From Paenibacillus peoriae (GTDB lineage Bacteria; Bacillota; Bacilli; Paenibacillales; Paenibacillaceae), in contig NZ_CP092831.1 of the NCBI RefSeq assembly GCF_022531965.1, forward strand, positions 772,001-836,000: a stretch of DNA of 64,000 bases. Direction: 5' to 3'. The notes below the pieces were generated by a model, which saw nothing but the letters and a program-made list of their open reading frames with translations, made no database searches and had not been told where the DNA came from. Of this stretch, positions 25,655 to 35,163 are shown piece by piece; the stretch's first letter is position 1, and each line of letters opens with the position of its first letter. Both the position numbers and the translations under genes were made by a program.

Positions 25655-26575
25655 TTATATCTTAATCCTTTGTTCATTAGTAATCGGTTTTAACGTTTGG
25701 CGGTATTTAAGTGGGCTGGTGCCTGTCCAGCGCTTGAACTGTCTGCTGAAATGAGCCAGACTGGAGTATCCGAGCAGGGAAGCTACCTTGTTGAGTGGTA
25801 GATTGGGCTGCTGGATCAACACCTTAGCTTCATGCAACTTGGTTTCCGATAGATAGTGACGTGGTGAATAGCCGTATACCTTGCGGAACACTTCCTGGGC
25901 ATAGCCAGGACTGATCCCGAGAGAAGCCGCCACATCTTCAAGTCGGAACGCTTGCTCGCCAGATTCATCTTCCCGATAAGGCTTAAACCTCGATTGAATA
26001 GCTTCCATGATGGCCTTGGCATATTGAACGGATGAAGGCGCAATTCTGGGCTCCAAACTGGTAGATATCATTTGCGAGAATATCCCGAATAGCTCAAATA
26101 AGGCAATCTGCATGCGAAAACGGTCTGCTGTCGTATATTCTCCGCTTTTCCGCACCATGCCAATCCAGCTATGGACAACCTTTTGCAGCTTGGCATTCGT
26201 TTCAGTACCCGCCGGAAAAAAGAGCTGATTGCTTTTAATCATTTCCTGACGGAATAATGGATCATCGACATTAAAATGAGAGCTAAAATAGTACATGCCG
26301 TTTGGGGAAACACACTGACTCACATGTTTAAAACCCGGCGGAATGATTAAAATATCACCTTCTCCAACCGAATATACGTTATTTTCCATAATCGTTTCCT
26401 GACGACCTTCTAAAATGAGTGCAATTTCAAAACCGATATGAGATTCCTCCGGCATGCACCAATCCGCTTGGACCCGGTGAATATGGGCGCCAAAAAATTT
26501 CACATTCCAGTCAATAATGGGCAGCCATTGGCAATCATGAAATAGAGATGGATCAACATCAGGATTTAATATCAT
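25655..26575 (-). CDS. AraC-family regulator with cupin sensor domain
   Basis: 306 residues. The N-terminal cupin (about 1-150) contains the beta-strand pattern ending VGEGDILIIPPGFKHV and probably binds a sugar. The C-terminal double HTH (about 200-300) has ASLGISPGYAQEVFRKVYGYSPRHYL and VASLLGYSSLAHFSRQFKRWTGTSPLKYR, the conserved AraC signature. It is divergent from the GH42 gene, so it most likely activates that gene in response to a galactoside. The start ATG is close to the divergent promoter region; a ribosome site is not striking. Confidence 0.9.
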   Translation of the reverse strand: MILNPDVDPSLFHDCQWLPIIDWNVKFFGAHIHRVQADWCMPEESHIGFEIALILEGRQETIMENNVYSVGEGDILIIPPGFKHVSQCVSPNGMYYFSSHFNVDDPLFRQEMIKSNQLFFPAGTETNAKLQKVVHSWIGMVRKSGEYTTADRFRMQIALFELFGIFSQMISTSLEPRIAPSSVQYAKAIMEAIQSRFKPYREDESGEQAFRLEDVAASLGISPGYAQEVFRKVYGYSPRHYLSETKLHEAKVLIQQPNLPLNKVASLLGYSSLAHFSRQFKRWTGTSPLKYRQTLKPITNEQRIKI

Positions 26576-26648
26576 CAGATCACCTTCGATTAGGGTAAAT
26601 TTTACACCGCTTAGACAATCTCATTGTATCTAACATTTAACTATAATA

Positions 26649-26704
26649 AAAGAGCGCTTACAAATGCTATTGTATAAGCTTTTATATAAAAGAAAGTGCT
26701 TATA
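26649..26704. promoter_or_regulatory. cre-like site and inverted repeat in the araC/GH42 intergenic region
   Basis: At 26649-26664 the minus strand reads TTTGTAAGCGCTCTTT, which matches the first ten positions of a catabolite-response element but not its end. Just beyond, TATAAGC (26673-26679) and GCTTATA (26698-26704) form an inverted repeat with 25-base spacing, a plausible activator site. The 295-base gap otherwise holds only AT-rich promoter-like sequence. Confidence 0.4.
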
Positions 26705-26870
26705 TATAGACATTTTGAAAGTGATGCGGATTATGTTGACATATCTGTTTCAATTATCAGTACTCTATTTGTACTAGCCCGTATATGGAATGCACTTAGT
26801 GCTCCGATCTTCGGAGTGGCTGGAATCGAATTTTGCAAAATCCTGATGAACCTAATTGGAGGACGACTTG

Positions 26871-28877
26871 ATGAAAAAGCTACTGTACGGTGTTGCCTAT
26901 TATGATGAATATATGCCATATGACCGTTTGGACCAGGATATCCAAATGATGAAGGATGCGGGCATCAACGTGGTGCGGATTGCGGAATCCACCTGGAGTA
27001 CGCATGAACCGCAAAATGGCGTGTTTGATTTTACTTCTGTGGATCGGGTGCTGGACGCCATGCATAAGGCGGGCATTGAAGCCATTGTGGGGACGCCCAC
27101 CTATGCCGTACCCACGTGGCTGGTGAAGGAGCATCCTGATGTATTGGCGACAACGCCTCAAGGGCCGGGCAAATATGGTGCTCGCCAGATTATGGACATT
27201 ACGAATCCGGTTTACCTGTTTCATGCCGAGCGAATCATACGCAAGCTGATCGGACGGGTGAGTCAGCATCCGGCGGTCATTGGCTTTCAGACGGATAATG
27301 AGACCAAGCATTACAACACGAGTGGGCCTAATGTGCAATTGCAATTTGTAAAGTATCTGCGAGAGCGGTTCGAATCGCTGGAGGAGCTAAACCGCAAATT
27401 TGGTCTGGACTATTGGAGTAATCGCATCAATAGCTGGGGGGACTTTCCTTCAGTGGTCGGAACGATTAATGGAAGTTTGGGCGCAGCCTTTTCCCAATTC
27501 CAGCGCAAGCTGGTGACGGACTTTCTGGCATGGCAGGTCGCGCTGGTGAAGGAATATAAGCGGGAGGACCAATTTATTACGCAAAACTTTGATTTTGAAT
27601 GGAGAGGTCATTCCTTTGGTGTTCAGCCAGACGTGGATCACTTTGCGGCATCGCAAGCCTTTGATGTGACTGGGGTGGATATTTACCATCCATCACAGGA
27701 TGACCTGACTGGTATTGAAATTTCCTTCGGTGGCGATGTGGCACGTTCGACGAAAAATAACAACTATCTAGTGCTAGAAACGGAAGCGCAGGCTTTTACC
27801 CACTGGGTTCCCTATCCGGGGCAATTGCGTCTGCAAGCGTTCAGCCATCTGGCTTCAGGGGCCAATATGGTGGCATACTGGCACTGGCATTCCATCCATA
27901 ATTCCTTCGAAACCTACTGGAAGGGTCTGCTGAGCCATGATTTTGAGCCGAATCCAGTGTATGAGGAAGCACAGACCATAGGGAAGGATTTTGCAAGATT
28001 GTCTCCGCATTTGGTCAACTTGAAAAAAAAAAATAAAACGGCGATTCTGGTCAGCAACGAAGCATTGACGTCAATTGACTGGTTTAAATTTAATATGAGT
28101 AGTCCGTTGAATTACAATGACATCGTACGTCGTTTGTATGACGAGTTGTATAAACTGAATATCGGGACAGATATTGTTCATCCAGGTACAGAATCGTTTG
28201 ACGACTATGATCTCTTGATCGTCCCGGTTCTCTATTCTGCCCCAGATGCACTACTGGAGAAGCTGAACCGATATGTGGAAAAAGGTGGTCATGTAGTATA
28301 CACATTCCGAAGCGGATTTACCAACGAGCATGTGCAGGTGAGAACGTCCCGACAGCCGGGCGTGATTAGCGAAGCCTGCGGCATTCATTACAGCTTGTTC
28401 GTGGAGCCGAAGAAAGTGACGCTTAAGAATAATCCTTTTGGGGTGGCACCAGAGGACAATCAGGTAGATACGTGGATGGAGCTGATTACCCCGACGACCG
28501 CCGAAGTATTGGCCTATTACGATCACCCGCATTGGGGCAAATATGCAGCAATTACGCAAAACCGCTATGGTCAGGGAACAGCGACCTATATCGGCTGTAT
28601 CGTCAGCCCGGCGGTCATCCGCGAACTATTCAGCTCTGTAGCCAAAAAGGCAGGAGTATGGGGACTGGATCAGGAAACGTCTTATCCGATCATTGTTAAA
28701 TCCGGCACGAATGAGCTAGGACGGACAATCCGGTACTATTTTAACTATTCTGAACAAGCAGGCTCGGTGGTCTATCCGCATGGAGACGGCAAGGAGCTGA
28801 TTGGGGAGCATGCGGTTACCCAAGGAGAAACGCTTCCATTAGAGCCTTGGGGTGTTATAATTATCGAAGAAGCGTAA
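26871..28877 (+). CDS. Beta-galactosidase, glycoside hydrolase family 42
   Basis: 668-residue GH42 enzyme, no signal peptide, so it hydrolyses imported beta-galactosides in the cytosol. It starts with LLYGVAYYDEYMP and DQDIQMMKDAGINVVRIAES (TIM barrel strand 1-2). Acid/base Glu144 lies in FQTDNE and the nucleophile is Glu303 (or Glu305) in YLVLETEAQ. The trimerisation domain (about 400-590) has FDDYDLLIVPVLY and the C-terminal beta domain follows. ATG 26871 is set by GGAGG. Downstream YesM/YesN-like sensor pair and a sugar ABC importer point to uptake and cleavage of galacto-oligosaccharides, like Bacillus ganA-type loci. Confidence 0.93.
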   Translation: MKKLLYGVAYYDEYMPYDRLDQDIQMMKDAGINVVRIAESTWSTHEPQNGVFDFTSVDRVLDAMHKAGIEAIVGTPTYAVPTWLVKEHPDVLATTPQGPGKYGARQIMDITNPVYLFHAERIIRKLIGRVSQHPAVIGFQTDNETKHYNTSGPNVQLQFVKYLRERFESLEELNRKFGLDYWSNRINSWGDFPSVVGTINGSLGAAFSQFQRKLVTDFLAWQVALVKEYKREDQFITQNFDFEWRGHSFGVQPDVDHFAASQAFDVTGVDIYHPSQDDLTGIEISFGGDVARSTKNNNYLVLETEAQAFTHWVPYPGQLRLQAFSHLASGANMVAYWHWHSIHNSFETYWKGLLSHDFEPNPVYEEAQTIGKDFARLSPHLVNLKKKNKTAILVSNEALTSIDWFKFNMSSPLNYNDIVRRLYDELYKLNIGTDIVHPGTESFDDYDLLIVPVLYSAPDALLEKLNRYVEKGGHVVYTFRSGFTNEHVQVRTSRQPGVISEACGIHYSLFVEPKKVTLKNNPFGVAPEDNQVDTWMELITPTTAEVLAYYDHPHWGKYAAITQNRYGQGTATYIGCIVSPAVIRELFSSVAKKAGVWGLDQETSYPIIVKSGTNELGRTIRYYFNYSEQAGSVVYPHGDGKELIGEHAVTQGETLPLEPWGVIIIEEA

Positions 28878-28950
28878 ATGATGAATAATGAGCTGAAACC
28901 AACTTACGAATAATATCATATAGGTTTTCCCCGGGAGTATCCGGTACATG

Positions 28951-28979
28951 AAGCGCCCCTGCGAATTGCGGGGCGTTTT
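28951..28979 (+). terminator. Terminator after the GH42 gene
   Basis: GCGCCCC / GGGGCGT stem around an AT-rich loop with TTTT. It lies between the GH42 gene and the sensor kinase, so these may be separate transcripts. Confidence 0.7.
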
Positions 28980-29009
28980 CGCATATGGCTGAAAGAGGAG
29001 TGCATCGCT

Positions 29010-30809
29010 ATGCCAACCCGAGCAGTTCGCTGGTTCCGGGCGCTGACGGCCCCGTATCGACGTAGCATTCAGCTCAAGCTGATCTTGACGATGGTTGTTT
29101 TGTCTGTGCTGCCGGTCATTGCTGTCACGGTGCTGGCTGCGGAGAAAAGCAGAGCTTCCATGGAAACGGAAGTGGTAGAGACGAACATGTCCAATATGAA
29201 ATGGACGGGGATCTATATCAGCGATCAGCTAGATCGTCTGAATCATCTGATTTACAGCATTCAGATCAGTCCTGATCTGAGCGATTATTTGAATGAGCGC
29301 GAGCCTGACAATCTTTCAAGCCAATTTAATGCCCAGCGAAAAATGCTGAATACGATGGCGAATGTGTATTATTCGGCCGGAAGTCATGTGATCGGCATCC
29401 AGCTTTATTCGAAGCAATCGCAAACCTTGTTTACCTTCAATAGCATGCAAAATGAAATTACGACGGTGAGCGGTATTCCCCCACAGTATGCCGAGATGTG
29501 GCAAGCGAATAAGGATTATTTGATTCGCCCAAGCTCTACTGACCCGGAACGCTTTACTCTGACGCGCAGTATTCGGCGTTTTGAAGACCAAAAGCAGACG
29601 GGAGCTATTTCTTTGGATGTATTGTGGTCTCAATTCGATCAGACGCTGGGCCTGCTGGGACGAGGGGATCAGCATCAAGTGTTGATTACAGATGCAGATG
29701 GCAGGGTTATGTATCCAGCACAGGCTCTTCAGTCGCCTCCTCCTGCAGGAGTGCTGACAGCTCTGCGTGACGTTAAGCCGGGCCCCGGGATGATTCAAAC
29801 TGCTGAACATTATGTGTTCTATAATGATCTGGATGTAGTTGGGCTGAAGCTGGTCAAAATCGTACCCACTTCCTCCATTAACCACAGCGCCTTTTCAACG
29901 ATGCTGTATGGTATCATCGTCGGCGTGATTTCAATCCTGGTTTCCATCTGCATTGCCGTTTTCATCGCATGGCGGACTGCACGTCCGATTGTTCATTTGG
30001 CACGTTCCGTACAGGAGCTGGATATGATCAAAGGACCGGTTGGACAGCCAAGTACACGTCCGGATGAGATAGGACTGCTGGAAAGAAGTCTGCATGGGAT
30101 GGCAGGCCGAATCCGCGAGCATATCCAGACGGAATACAGTATCAATTTGCAAAAAAAGACGGCTGAATTGAAAGCGCTCCAGGCACAGATTCATCCACAT
30201 TTTCTGCAAAATACACTGCAAATGATCGGGAGTATGGTATTTTCTCAAAAGCCGGAGGACACCTATGAAGTTATTCGGTCGCTGAGTGAGATGTTCCGTT
30301 ACGTGGTACGGGAGCCTCAGGATTTGGCCTCTTTACGCGCAGAGCTCGACCATGTAGGGCATTATATGCGCATCCAACAACGTCGATTTCCACAAAGATT
30401 AGTGTTTCAGGTGGAGACGGAAGAACAGGCGATGGATATTCGTCTGCCTAAGCTATCGCTTCAGCCATTGTTAGAAAACGCGTTTCAGCACGGTCTTGAC
30501 CGTAAGGCAGGGGCATGGCGAATGGGAATTCGAGTGGAGATTATGAGAGAAGATGTGTGTATTACGGTTTGCGATAATGGAAACGGCATGACCCCGGACA
30601 AGCTGGAAAAGGTACGGGCAAAGCTGGAAAACGCGTCGGAGGAACCGATCTGGGCGCAGGGTAGTCATATCGGATTGAGCAATGTGTCTTCACGCATACG
30701 GATGAATTTTGGAGTGCACTACGGAGTGATGATAGATAGTGAGCAGGGTGTTGGTACACGTGTTACCATCCGCATTCCATTCATCTCAGCAGAGGAGGGA
30801 AAAGTATGA
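29010..30809 (+). CDS. YesM-type sensor histidine kinase
   Basis: 599-residue membrane kinase. TM1 is about 22-44, an extracellular dCache-like region spans about 45-295, and TM2 is about 297-320. HAMP (about 321-375) is followed by the His_kinase domain with phospho-acceptor His397 in QAQIHPHFLQNTL. The HATPase domain has LSLQPLLENAFQHG and DNGNGM. The YesM family senses extracellular sugars or sugar-binding proteins and signals to a YesN-type regulator. The usual FLYN/FLFN motif is FLQN here, a mild deviation. The stop overlaps the regulator start by 4 bases. Confidence 0.92.
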   Translation: MPTRAVRWFRALTAPYRRSIQLKLILTMVVLSVLPVIAVTVLAAEKSRASMETEVVETNMSNMKWTGIYISDQLDRLNHLIYSIQISPDLSDYLNEREPDNLSSQFNAQRKMLNTMANVYYSAGSHVIGIQLYSKQSQTLFTFNSMQNEITTVSGIPPQYAEMWQANKDYLIRPSSTDPERFTLTRSIRRFEDQKQTGAISLDVLWSQFDQTLGLLGRGDQHQVLITDADGRVMYPAQALQSPPPAGVLTALRDVKPGPGMIQTAEHYVFYNDLDVVGLKLVKIVPTSSINHSAFSTMLYGIIVGVISILVSICIAVFIAWRTARPIVHLARSVQELDMIKGPVGQPSTRPDEIGLLERSLHGMAGRIREHIQTEYSINLQKKTAELKALQAQIHPHFLQNTLQMIGSMVFSQKPEDTYEVIRSLSEMFRYVVREPQDLASLRAELDHVGHYMRIQQRRFPQRLVFQVETEEQAMDIRLPKLSLQPLLENAFQHGLDRKAGAWRMGIRVEIMREDVCITVCDNGNGMTPDKLEKVRAKLENASEEPIWAQGSHIGLSNVSSRIRMNFGVHYGVMIDSEQGVGTRVTIRIPFISAEEGKV

Positions 30810-31873
30810 TCAGAGTATTAATTGTGGACGATGAGCCGTGGAATCGCGATATTCTGAAGACATTTGGCACATGGGAAAAACTCGGAATGTTGGTAGTGGG
30901 TGAGGCTGAGGACGGAGACGAGGCGTTCAGACTAGTCGGGGAGTTAGCTCCCCATATTGTGATTACGGATATGCACATGCCGGGTGCGGACGGAGTGGAG
31001 CTGCTGCAAGCGCTAAATAACCATTGTCCTGATGTAAAAATCATTGTCGTGAGCGGATATGATGACTTTGCGTATGCCAAACATGCCATCCGTTACAAGG
31101 CCGTCGATTATTTGTTAAAGCCAGTCAATCCTGCCGAGCTGAATGCAGTGTTGCTCAAATGCAAAAACGATCTGGAGGTCAAGGCTGCTGAACAGCAGCA
31201 AGAAGCGACGGAGCTGGATTATGAGTTTTTTCACAAGCTGACCCGGTATAAGCAACTGCTGCGTCTTTATTTTAATGAGTTGAACTGTGACGGGGTGAAC
31301 CTAACCTGCAGACAGGTTATGCAGGAGCTGGAGAGTTATGGAGCGCCGAGTCCACCTATGCTAGGCAGGCTAGTGCAGGAGCTTCTTTCCCTGCTGAAAG
31401 AGCTGGCAGCGGATAACGGGCTGGATACTTCTACGGCAAAGGCAGGATCTCTACTGTCGCAGGATGCCGTATCCTCTGTAGAACATGCGTTGGAATTCGT
31501 ATCGTCGTGCTATGTTCAGGAACTGGATCAGCTCATTCGGCAGCGGAAATACAAAAACAAGCTGAATTTAGAAGAGGTACGGCGATATATCGACAGTCAC
31601 TTTGCTGGGCCGATTACACTGGAGCAGTTGGCGAAAAACTTTTTTGTGAGCAAGGAGTATATGAGCAAGGTATTTAAGCAGGAGTATGGTCAAAATGTAA
31701 CGGACTATATTGTAGCGCGAAGAATGGAAAAGGCGCGAGAATGGCTGGTCAATAAACAGGTTTCAATTAAAGCAGTTGCGGAGATGGCAGGATATGAGGA
31801 TGTGTCTTATTTCTATCGGGTATTTAAAAAGCATTTTGGCATGGCACCCGGTGAAATGAGGAAGGAAGTTTAA
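30806..31873 (+). CDS. YesN-type response regulator (receiver plus AraC HTH)
   Basis: 355 residues. Receiver domain 1-120 with Asp55 in IVITDMHMPG as phospho-acceptor and Lys in YLLKPVN. A linker of about 130 residues is followed by the C-terminal AraC-type double HTH (LEEVRRYIDSHF...ITLEQLAKNFFVSKEYMSKVFKQEYG and VAEMAGYEDVSYFYRVFKKHFGMAPGEMR). ATG overlaps the kinase stop (ATGA). Together the pair probably activates the adjacent ABC importer. Confidence 0.93.
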   Translation: MIRVLIVDDEPWNRDILKTFGTWEKLGMLVVGEAEDGDEAFRLVGELAPHIVITDMHMPGADGVELLQALNNHCPDVKIIVVSGYDDFAYAKHAIRYKAVDYLLKPVNPAELNAVLLKCKNDLEVKAAEQQQEATELDYEFFHKLTRYKQLLRLYFNELNCDGVNLTCRQVMQELESYGAPSPPMLGRLVQELLSLLKELAADNGLDTSTAKAGSLLSQDAVSSVEHALEFVSSCYVQELDQLIRQRKYKNKLNLEEVRRYIDSHFAGPITLEQLAKNFFVSKEYMSKVFKQEYGQNVTDYIVARRMEKAREWLVNKQVSIKAVAEMAGYEDVSYFYRVFKKHFGMAPGEMRKEV

Positions 31874-31905
31874 AAAAGTCCAATCCAATAAGCTAAGGGT
31901 GTCCA

Positions 31906-31948
31906 ATGGCAGAAGTGACCTCCCATTCTATAATGAAAGCGTATACAA
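31906..31948 (+). promoter_or_regulatory. Promoter with a perfect CcpA cre site for the sugar ABC importer
   Basis: TATAAT at 31929-31934 with a weak -35 (ATGGCA, 31906-31911, spacing 17). ATGAAAGCGTATACAA at 31933-31948 matches the cre consensus WTGNAARCGNWWNCAW at every fixed position and overlaps the -10 and start point, so CcpA bound here would block transcription when glucose is present. The substrate-binding protein gene starts at 32093, leaving a leader of about 150 bases. Confidence 0.75.
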
Positions 31949-32092
31949 AAGGGGCGATACAAAGGAATTTGGCCTTTATGAAGTTCGCACAGAGCCGAAT
32001 AGAGGTTGAAGACCGGCGGCATAGCTGCTTTGAATAACAACTGATTTGCCGGTGGGTAGCAGTTATTTTCAAAATAGGGGAGGTCATTTTTT

Positions 32093-33373
32093 ATGAAAAT
32101 GTGGAAAGGTGTATTGAGCACAATGCTGGTTGGCACGTTATTGGCCGGGTGTGGAGCGAATTCTTCAGGCAGTGACAGCAGCGGTTCCGGTGGAGACGGC
32201 AAAACGGTGAATCTCAAAATGTTTATTGCTCAGCCCCGTTTGAAGGAGCACTACGATAAATACATTAATGCGTTCGTAGCGAAAGAGAAGAAAGATAAAA
32301 ATATCGACGTTACGGTTCAACTGGAGATGCCGCCTGCGGATAACGCTGCACAAATTTTGAAGACAAGACTCGCATCCAACGATGCGCCGGACGTATTTGC
32401 ATTGCACGCGGTGAATGAAATCCCTCCGTTTTATAAAGCGGGCTATTTGGAGGATTTGTCCGGTCTGCCTTTTGTTAACAAATTGATGGATAGTGTGAAG
32501 CCTTCGGTAACAACCAAAGACGGAAAGGTCGTAGCGGTTCCTTTGGAGACGATCTCATGGGGCTACTTGTACAATAAAAAGATATTTAAGGATTTGGATT
32601 TGCAGCCGCCGGGAACGTTGACCGAAATGAAGGCAGTGGTCGAGAAACTGAAAGCGAATAATGTGAAACCGTTCCTGTTGTCCTACAAGGAATCCTGGAT
32701 TCCACAGCTGTTCGTGCCGCTGACAGCGGGTGCGATGATGAACACACAGAATAAGGATTTTATCGACCGGATGAATCAGGATAAAGGCTCTTTTTCCGAA
32801 ATGAAAAGCATGTTCGATATTATTGATCTGGTGAATAGTAACGGTACGGACAAGGCGCTGGAAATCGGTGGGGATGATGGATCGGCTGCGTTTGCCTCGG
32901 GTAAAGCGGCGATGTGGATTCAGGGACCGTGGTTTGCAGAAACGATTTTAAAATCGGATCCGAAGATGGATTTTGGGGTAGCTCCGCTGCCGATCAATGA
33001 CGATCCGAATGCGACATTGATCAATTTGTCCACTTCGACTTCGCTGGCTGTATCCTCTACAAGCAAGAATAAGGAGGTTGCGCTCGATTTTGTTAACTAT
33101 GTGCTGGATGACAAGGATTCCAGTGCGTTCTATGAAGCATTGAAATTTAACCCGATCTCCAAAGTGCATACGTTTAAAAGCTATCCTTGGGTTAATGACG
33201 CTACCGAATACGTAAAAGCAGGCAAGTCGTACCAAGATCCATCGATCCCGCAAGCGGTCAAGGACGAGGCAGGCAAATCGCTACAATCCTATTATGCGGG
33301 TCAGCTCTCGCAGGATGATGTCATTAAGGCGCTGGATAAGGCATGGAAATCGTATAACAAAGTGAACAAGTAA
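32093..33373 (+). CDS. ABC transporter sugar-binding lipoprotein
   Basis: 426-residue extracellular solute-binding protein of the MalE-like family 1. The signal has hydrophobic core LVGTLLAGCG with lipobox LAGC and Cys20, followed by a serine/glycine-rich linker (about 21-36) and two lobes. Residues such as GKAAMWIQGPWFAE (about 269-282) are typical. GGAGG is 10-12 bases before ATG. Directly ahead of two permease genes; no ATPase gene is present, as usual in Bacilli where a shared MsmX-type ATPase serves. The substrate is probably a beta-galacto-oligosaccharide, inferred from GH42. Confidence 0.92.
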   Translation: MKMWKGVLSTMLVGTLLAGCGANSSGSDSSGSGGDGKTVNLKMFIAQPRLKEHYDKYINAFVAKEKKDKNIDVTVQLEMPPADNAAQILKTRLASNDAPDVFALHAVNEIPPFYKAGYLEDLSGLPFVNKLMDSVKPSVTTKDGKVVAVPLETISWGYLYNKKIFKDLDLQPPGTLTEMKAVVEKLKANNVKPFLLSYKESWIPQLFVPLTAGAMMNTQNKDFIDRMNQDKGSFSEMKSMFDIIDLVNSNGTDKALEIGGDDGSAAFASGKAAMWIQGPWFAETILKSDPKMDFGVAPLPINDDPNATLINLSTSTSLAVSSTSKNKEVALDFVNYVLDDKDSSAFYEALKFNPISKVHTFKSYPWVNDATEYVKAGKSYQDPSIPQAVKDEAGKSLQSYYAGQLSQDDVIKALDKAWKSYNKVNK

Positions 33374-33411
33374 CGGTAACCTACAGAATTACACCAGGAG
33401 GGAGAGACTCC

Positions 33412-34296
33412 ATGCCTTTTAAAATCTATAAAAAATACGTCATGCTACTGGCGTTTACAGCCCCGGCGCTGATCTTTTATGCCATCTTCCTGCTCATTCC
33501 AACGATCAGCGGCATGTACTACAGCTTTACAGACTGGAACGGATTGAATCCCAATTACAGCTTTATCGGCTTGGGGAACTTTGTGGAATCGTTGAAAGAA
33601 GACCCCGATTTTCTCAATTCCCTTTGGTTTACCCTTAAATACGTATTCGTCATGATTGTGCTGCAAAATGTACTGGCGCTGGCACTGGCAGTGTTGATTG
33701 AGTCGCGTACACGTACCAAAGGATTTTTCCGGACGATATTTTTTATGCCCAATATGATCAGTACCATTATTAGCGCATTTATGTGGACATTCGTTTTTTC
33801 CTCCGTGCTGCCACAGATCGCCGAAAAGACGGCTATCGCCTTTTTGGGCCAATCGTGGCTGGGCGATCCGAAAGTATCTTTCTTCGCTATTATTATCGTG
33901 TCGCTCTGGAATGGTGTCGGTTATATGATGATCATCTATCTGGCTGCGCTTCAAGGTGTACCACAAAGCTTGAAGGAAGCTGCGATTATTGACGGGGCGA
34001 ACGCATTTCAGACATTGCGAAGTGTGACGATGCCGATGATTACTCATGCGATTACGATCTGTTTCTTCCTGACGCTGAATGGTGCCTTCAAGGTGTATGA
34101 GGTCGTATACGGACTGACTGGCGGGGGGCCGGGGCGCAGTACACAGGTGATTACAATGAACATTTATGAGGAGGCGTTCTCCAACAACTTCCGTTATGGT
34201 TATGCGAGTGCCAAATCTGTTATTTTGTTCGCGATTGTTCTCATTTTCACCCTGATTCAACTGCGTGTCATGAAGAAGAGGGAGGTGGAGGCATGA
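33412..34296 (+). CDS. Sugar ABC transporter permease (MalF/LacF-like)
   Basis: 294 residues, six membrane helices. The EAA loop EAAIIDGANAFQTLRSVTMPMI (about 189-210) contacts the ATPase. The family features GLTGGGPGRSTQVITMNIYEEAF are clear. AGGAGGGAGAG precedes ATG. The stop overlaps the next permease start by 4 bases. It forms the heteromeric channel with the following gene. Confidence 0.93.
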   Translation: MPFKIYKKYVMLLAFTAPALIFYAIFLLIPTISGMYYSFTDWNGLNPNYSFIGLGNFVESLKEDPDFLNSLWFTLKYVFVMIVLQNVLALALAVLIESRTRTKGFFRTIFFMPNMISTIISAFMWTFVFSSVLPQIAEKTAIAFLGQSWLGDPKVSFFAIIIVSLWNGVGYMMIIYLAALQGVPQSLKEAAIIDGANAFQTLRSVTMPMITHAITICFFLTLNGAFKVYEVVYGLTGGGPGRSTQVITMNIYEEAFSNNFRYGYASAKSVILFAIVLIFTLIQLRVMKKREVEA

Positions 34297-35120
34297 GGTT
34301 GAAGAAAGCCAATTCCTTGCTGATTACGCTGATTTTGTGCGTGGGCGCAGTCGTGTCCTTCTTCCCGATCTACATGGCGGTAATTAATTCGTTTAAAACA
34401 CAGGGTGAGATGTTTGCATCCTTTACAGCGCTGCCGACAAAGCTTCATTTTGAAAATTACAGTCAGGCTTTTCATCAGACTCATTTGCTAAACAGCGCTC
34501 TGAATTCCACGATTATTTCTTTTATCGGCATTGGTGGCATTGTGATCTGTTCGGCGCTGGCAGGCTACAAGCTGTCTCGTACACAGGGGAAACTGAGCAG
34601 TGCGATTTTCTTCCTATTTGTCGCATCGATGCTGGTGCCGTTTCACTCCATTATGATACCGCTTACACGAATGGCAAAAGATTTGTCCGTTCAGGGCAGT
34701 ACGTACGGCTTGGCCCTGATCTATATCGGCTTGGGTGTGAATATGGCGATCTTTTTGTATCATGGATTTGTCAAATCCATCCCGCGTGAGCTGGAAGAAT
34801 CCGCACAAATGGACGGTTGTAATGAGTTTCAGACGTTCTTTCGCATTATATTTCCTTTGCTGCTGCCGATTACAGTTACTATCGCGATTTTGGATTTCTT
34901 GTGGATTTGGAATGACTTTTTACTTCCATTGTTGATGTTGACGGATGTGAACCATTACACCCTGATTCTCTCGACCAATATGCTGTTTGGAGAGTACAAC
35001 AAGGAATGGTCGCTTATTCTGGCCGCACTCGTGCTGACCTCCATCCCGGTTATCCTGATCTATGCATTCTTTCAGAAATTCATTATGGAAGGAATCGCGG
35101 AGGGAGCGGTTAAGGGATAA
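34293..35120 (+). CDS. Sugar ABC transporter permease (MalG/LacG-like)
   Basis: 275 residues, six helices, EAA-loop ELEESAQMDGCNEFQTFFRIIFPLLLPI (about 168-195) and conserved C-terminal FFQKFIMEGIAEGAVKG. ATG overlaps the preceding stop (ATGA). Last gene of the binding protein-permease-permease operon, followed by a strong terminator. Confidence 0.93.
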   Translation: MRLKKANSLLITLILCVGAVVSFFPIYMAVINSFKTQGEMFASFTALPTKLHFENYSQAFHQTHLLNSALNSTIISFIGIGGIVICSALAGYKLSRTQGKLSSAIFFLFVASMLVPFHSIMIPLTRMAKDLSVQGSTYGLALIYIGLGVNMAIFLYHGFVKSIPRELEESAQMDGCNEFQTFFRIIFPLLLPITVTIAILDFLWIWNDFLLPLLMLTDVNHYTLILSTNMLFGEYNKEWSLILAALVLTSIPVILIYAFFQKFIMEGIAEGAVKG

Positions 35121-35126
35121 GGTGGA

Positions 35127-35156
35127 AAGCCTTCCTATCAATAAGGAAGGCTTTTT
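35127..35156. terminator. Bidirectional terminator of the sugar ABC operon
   Basis: AAAGCCTTCCT / AGGAAGGCTTT with a 6-7 base loop and T run. It also sits next to the 3' end of a small minus-strand gene. Confidence 0.88.
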
Positions 35157-35163
35157 CTCTGAT

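Noticed and set aside
26696..26905. 69-codon frame upstream of the GH42 gene
   Set aside because: Runs through the promoter region and overlaps the GH42 start in another frame; no ribosome site.
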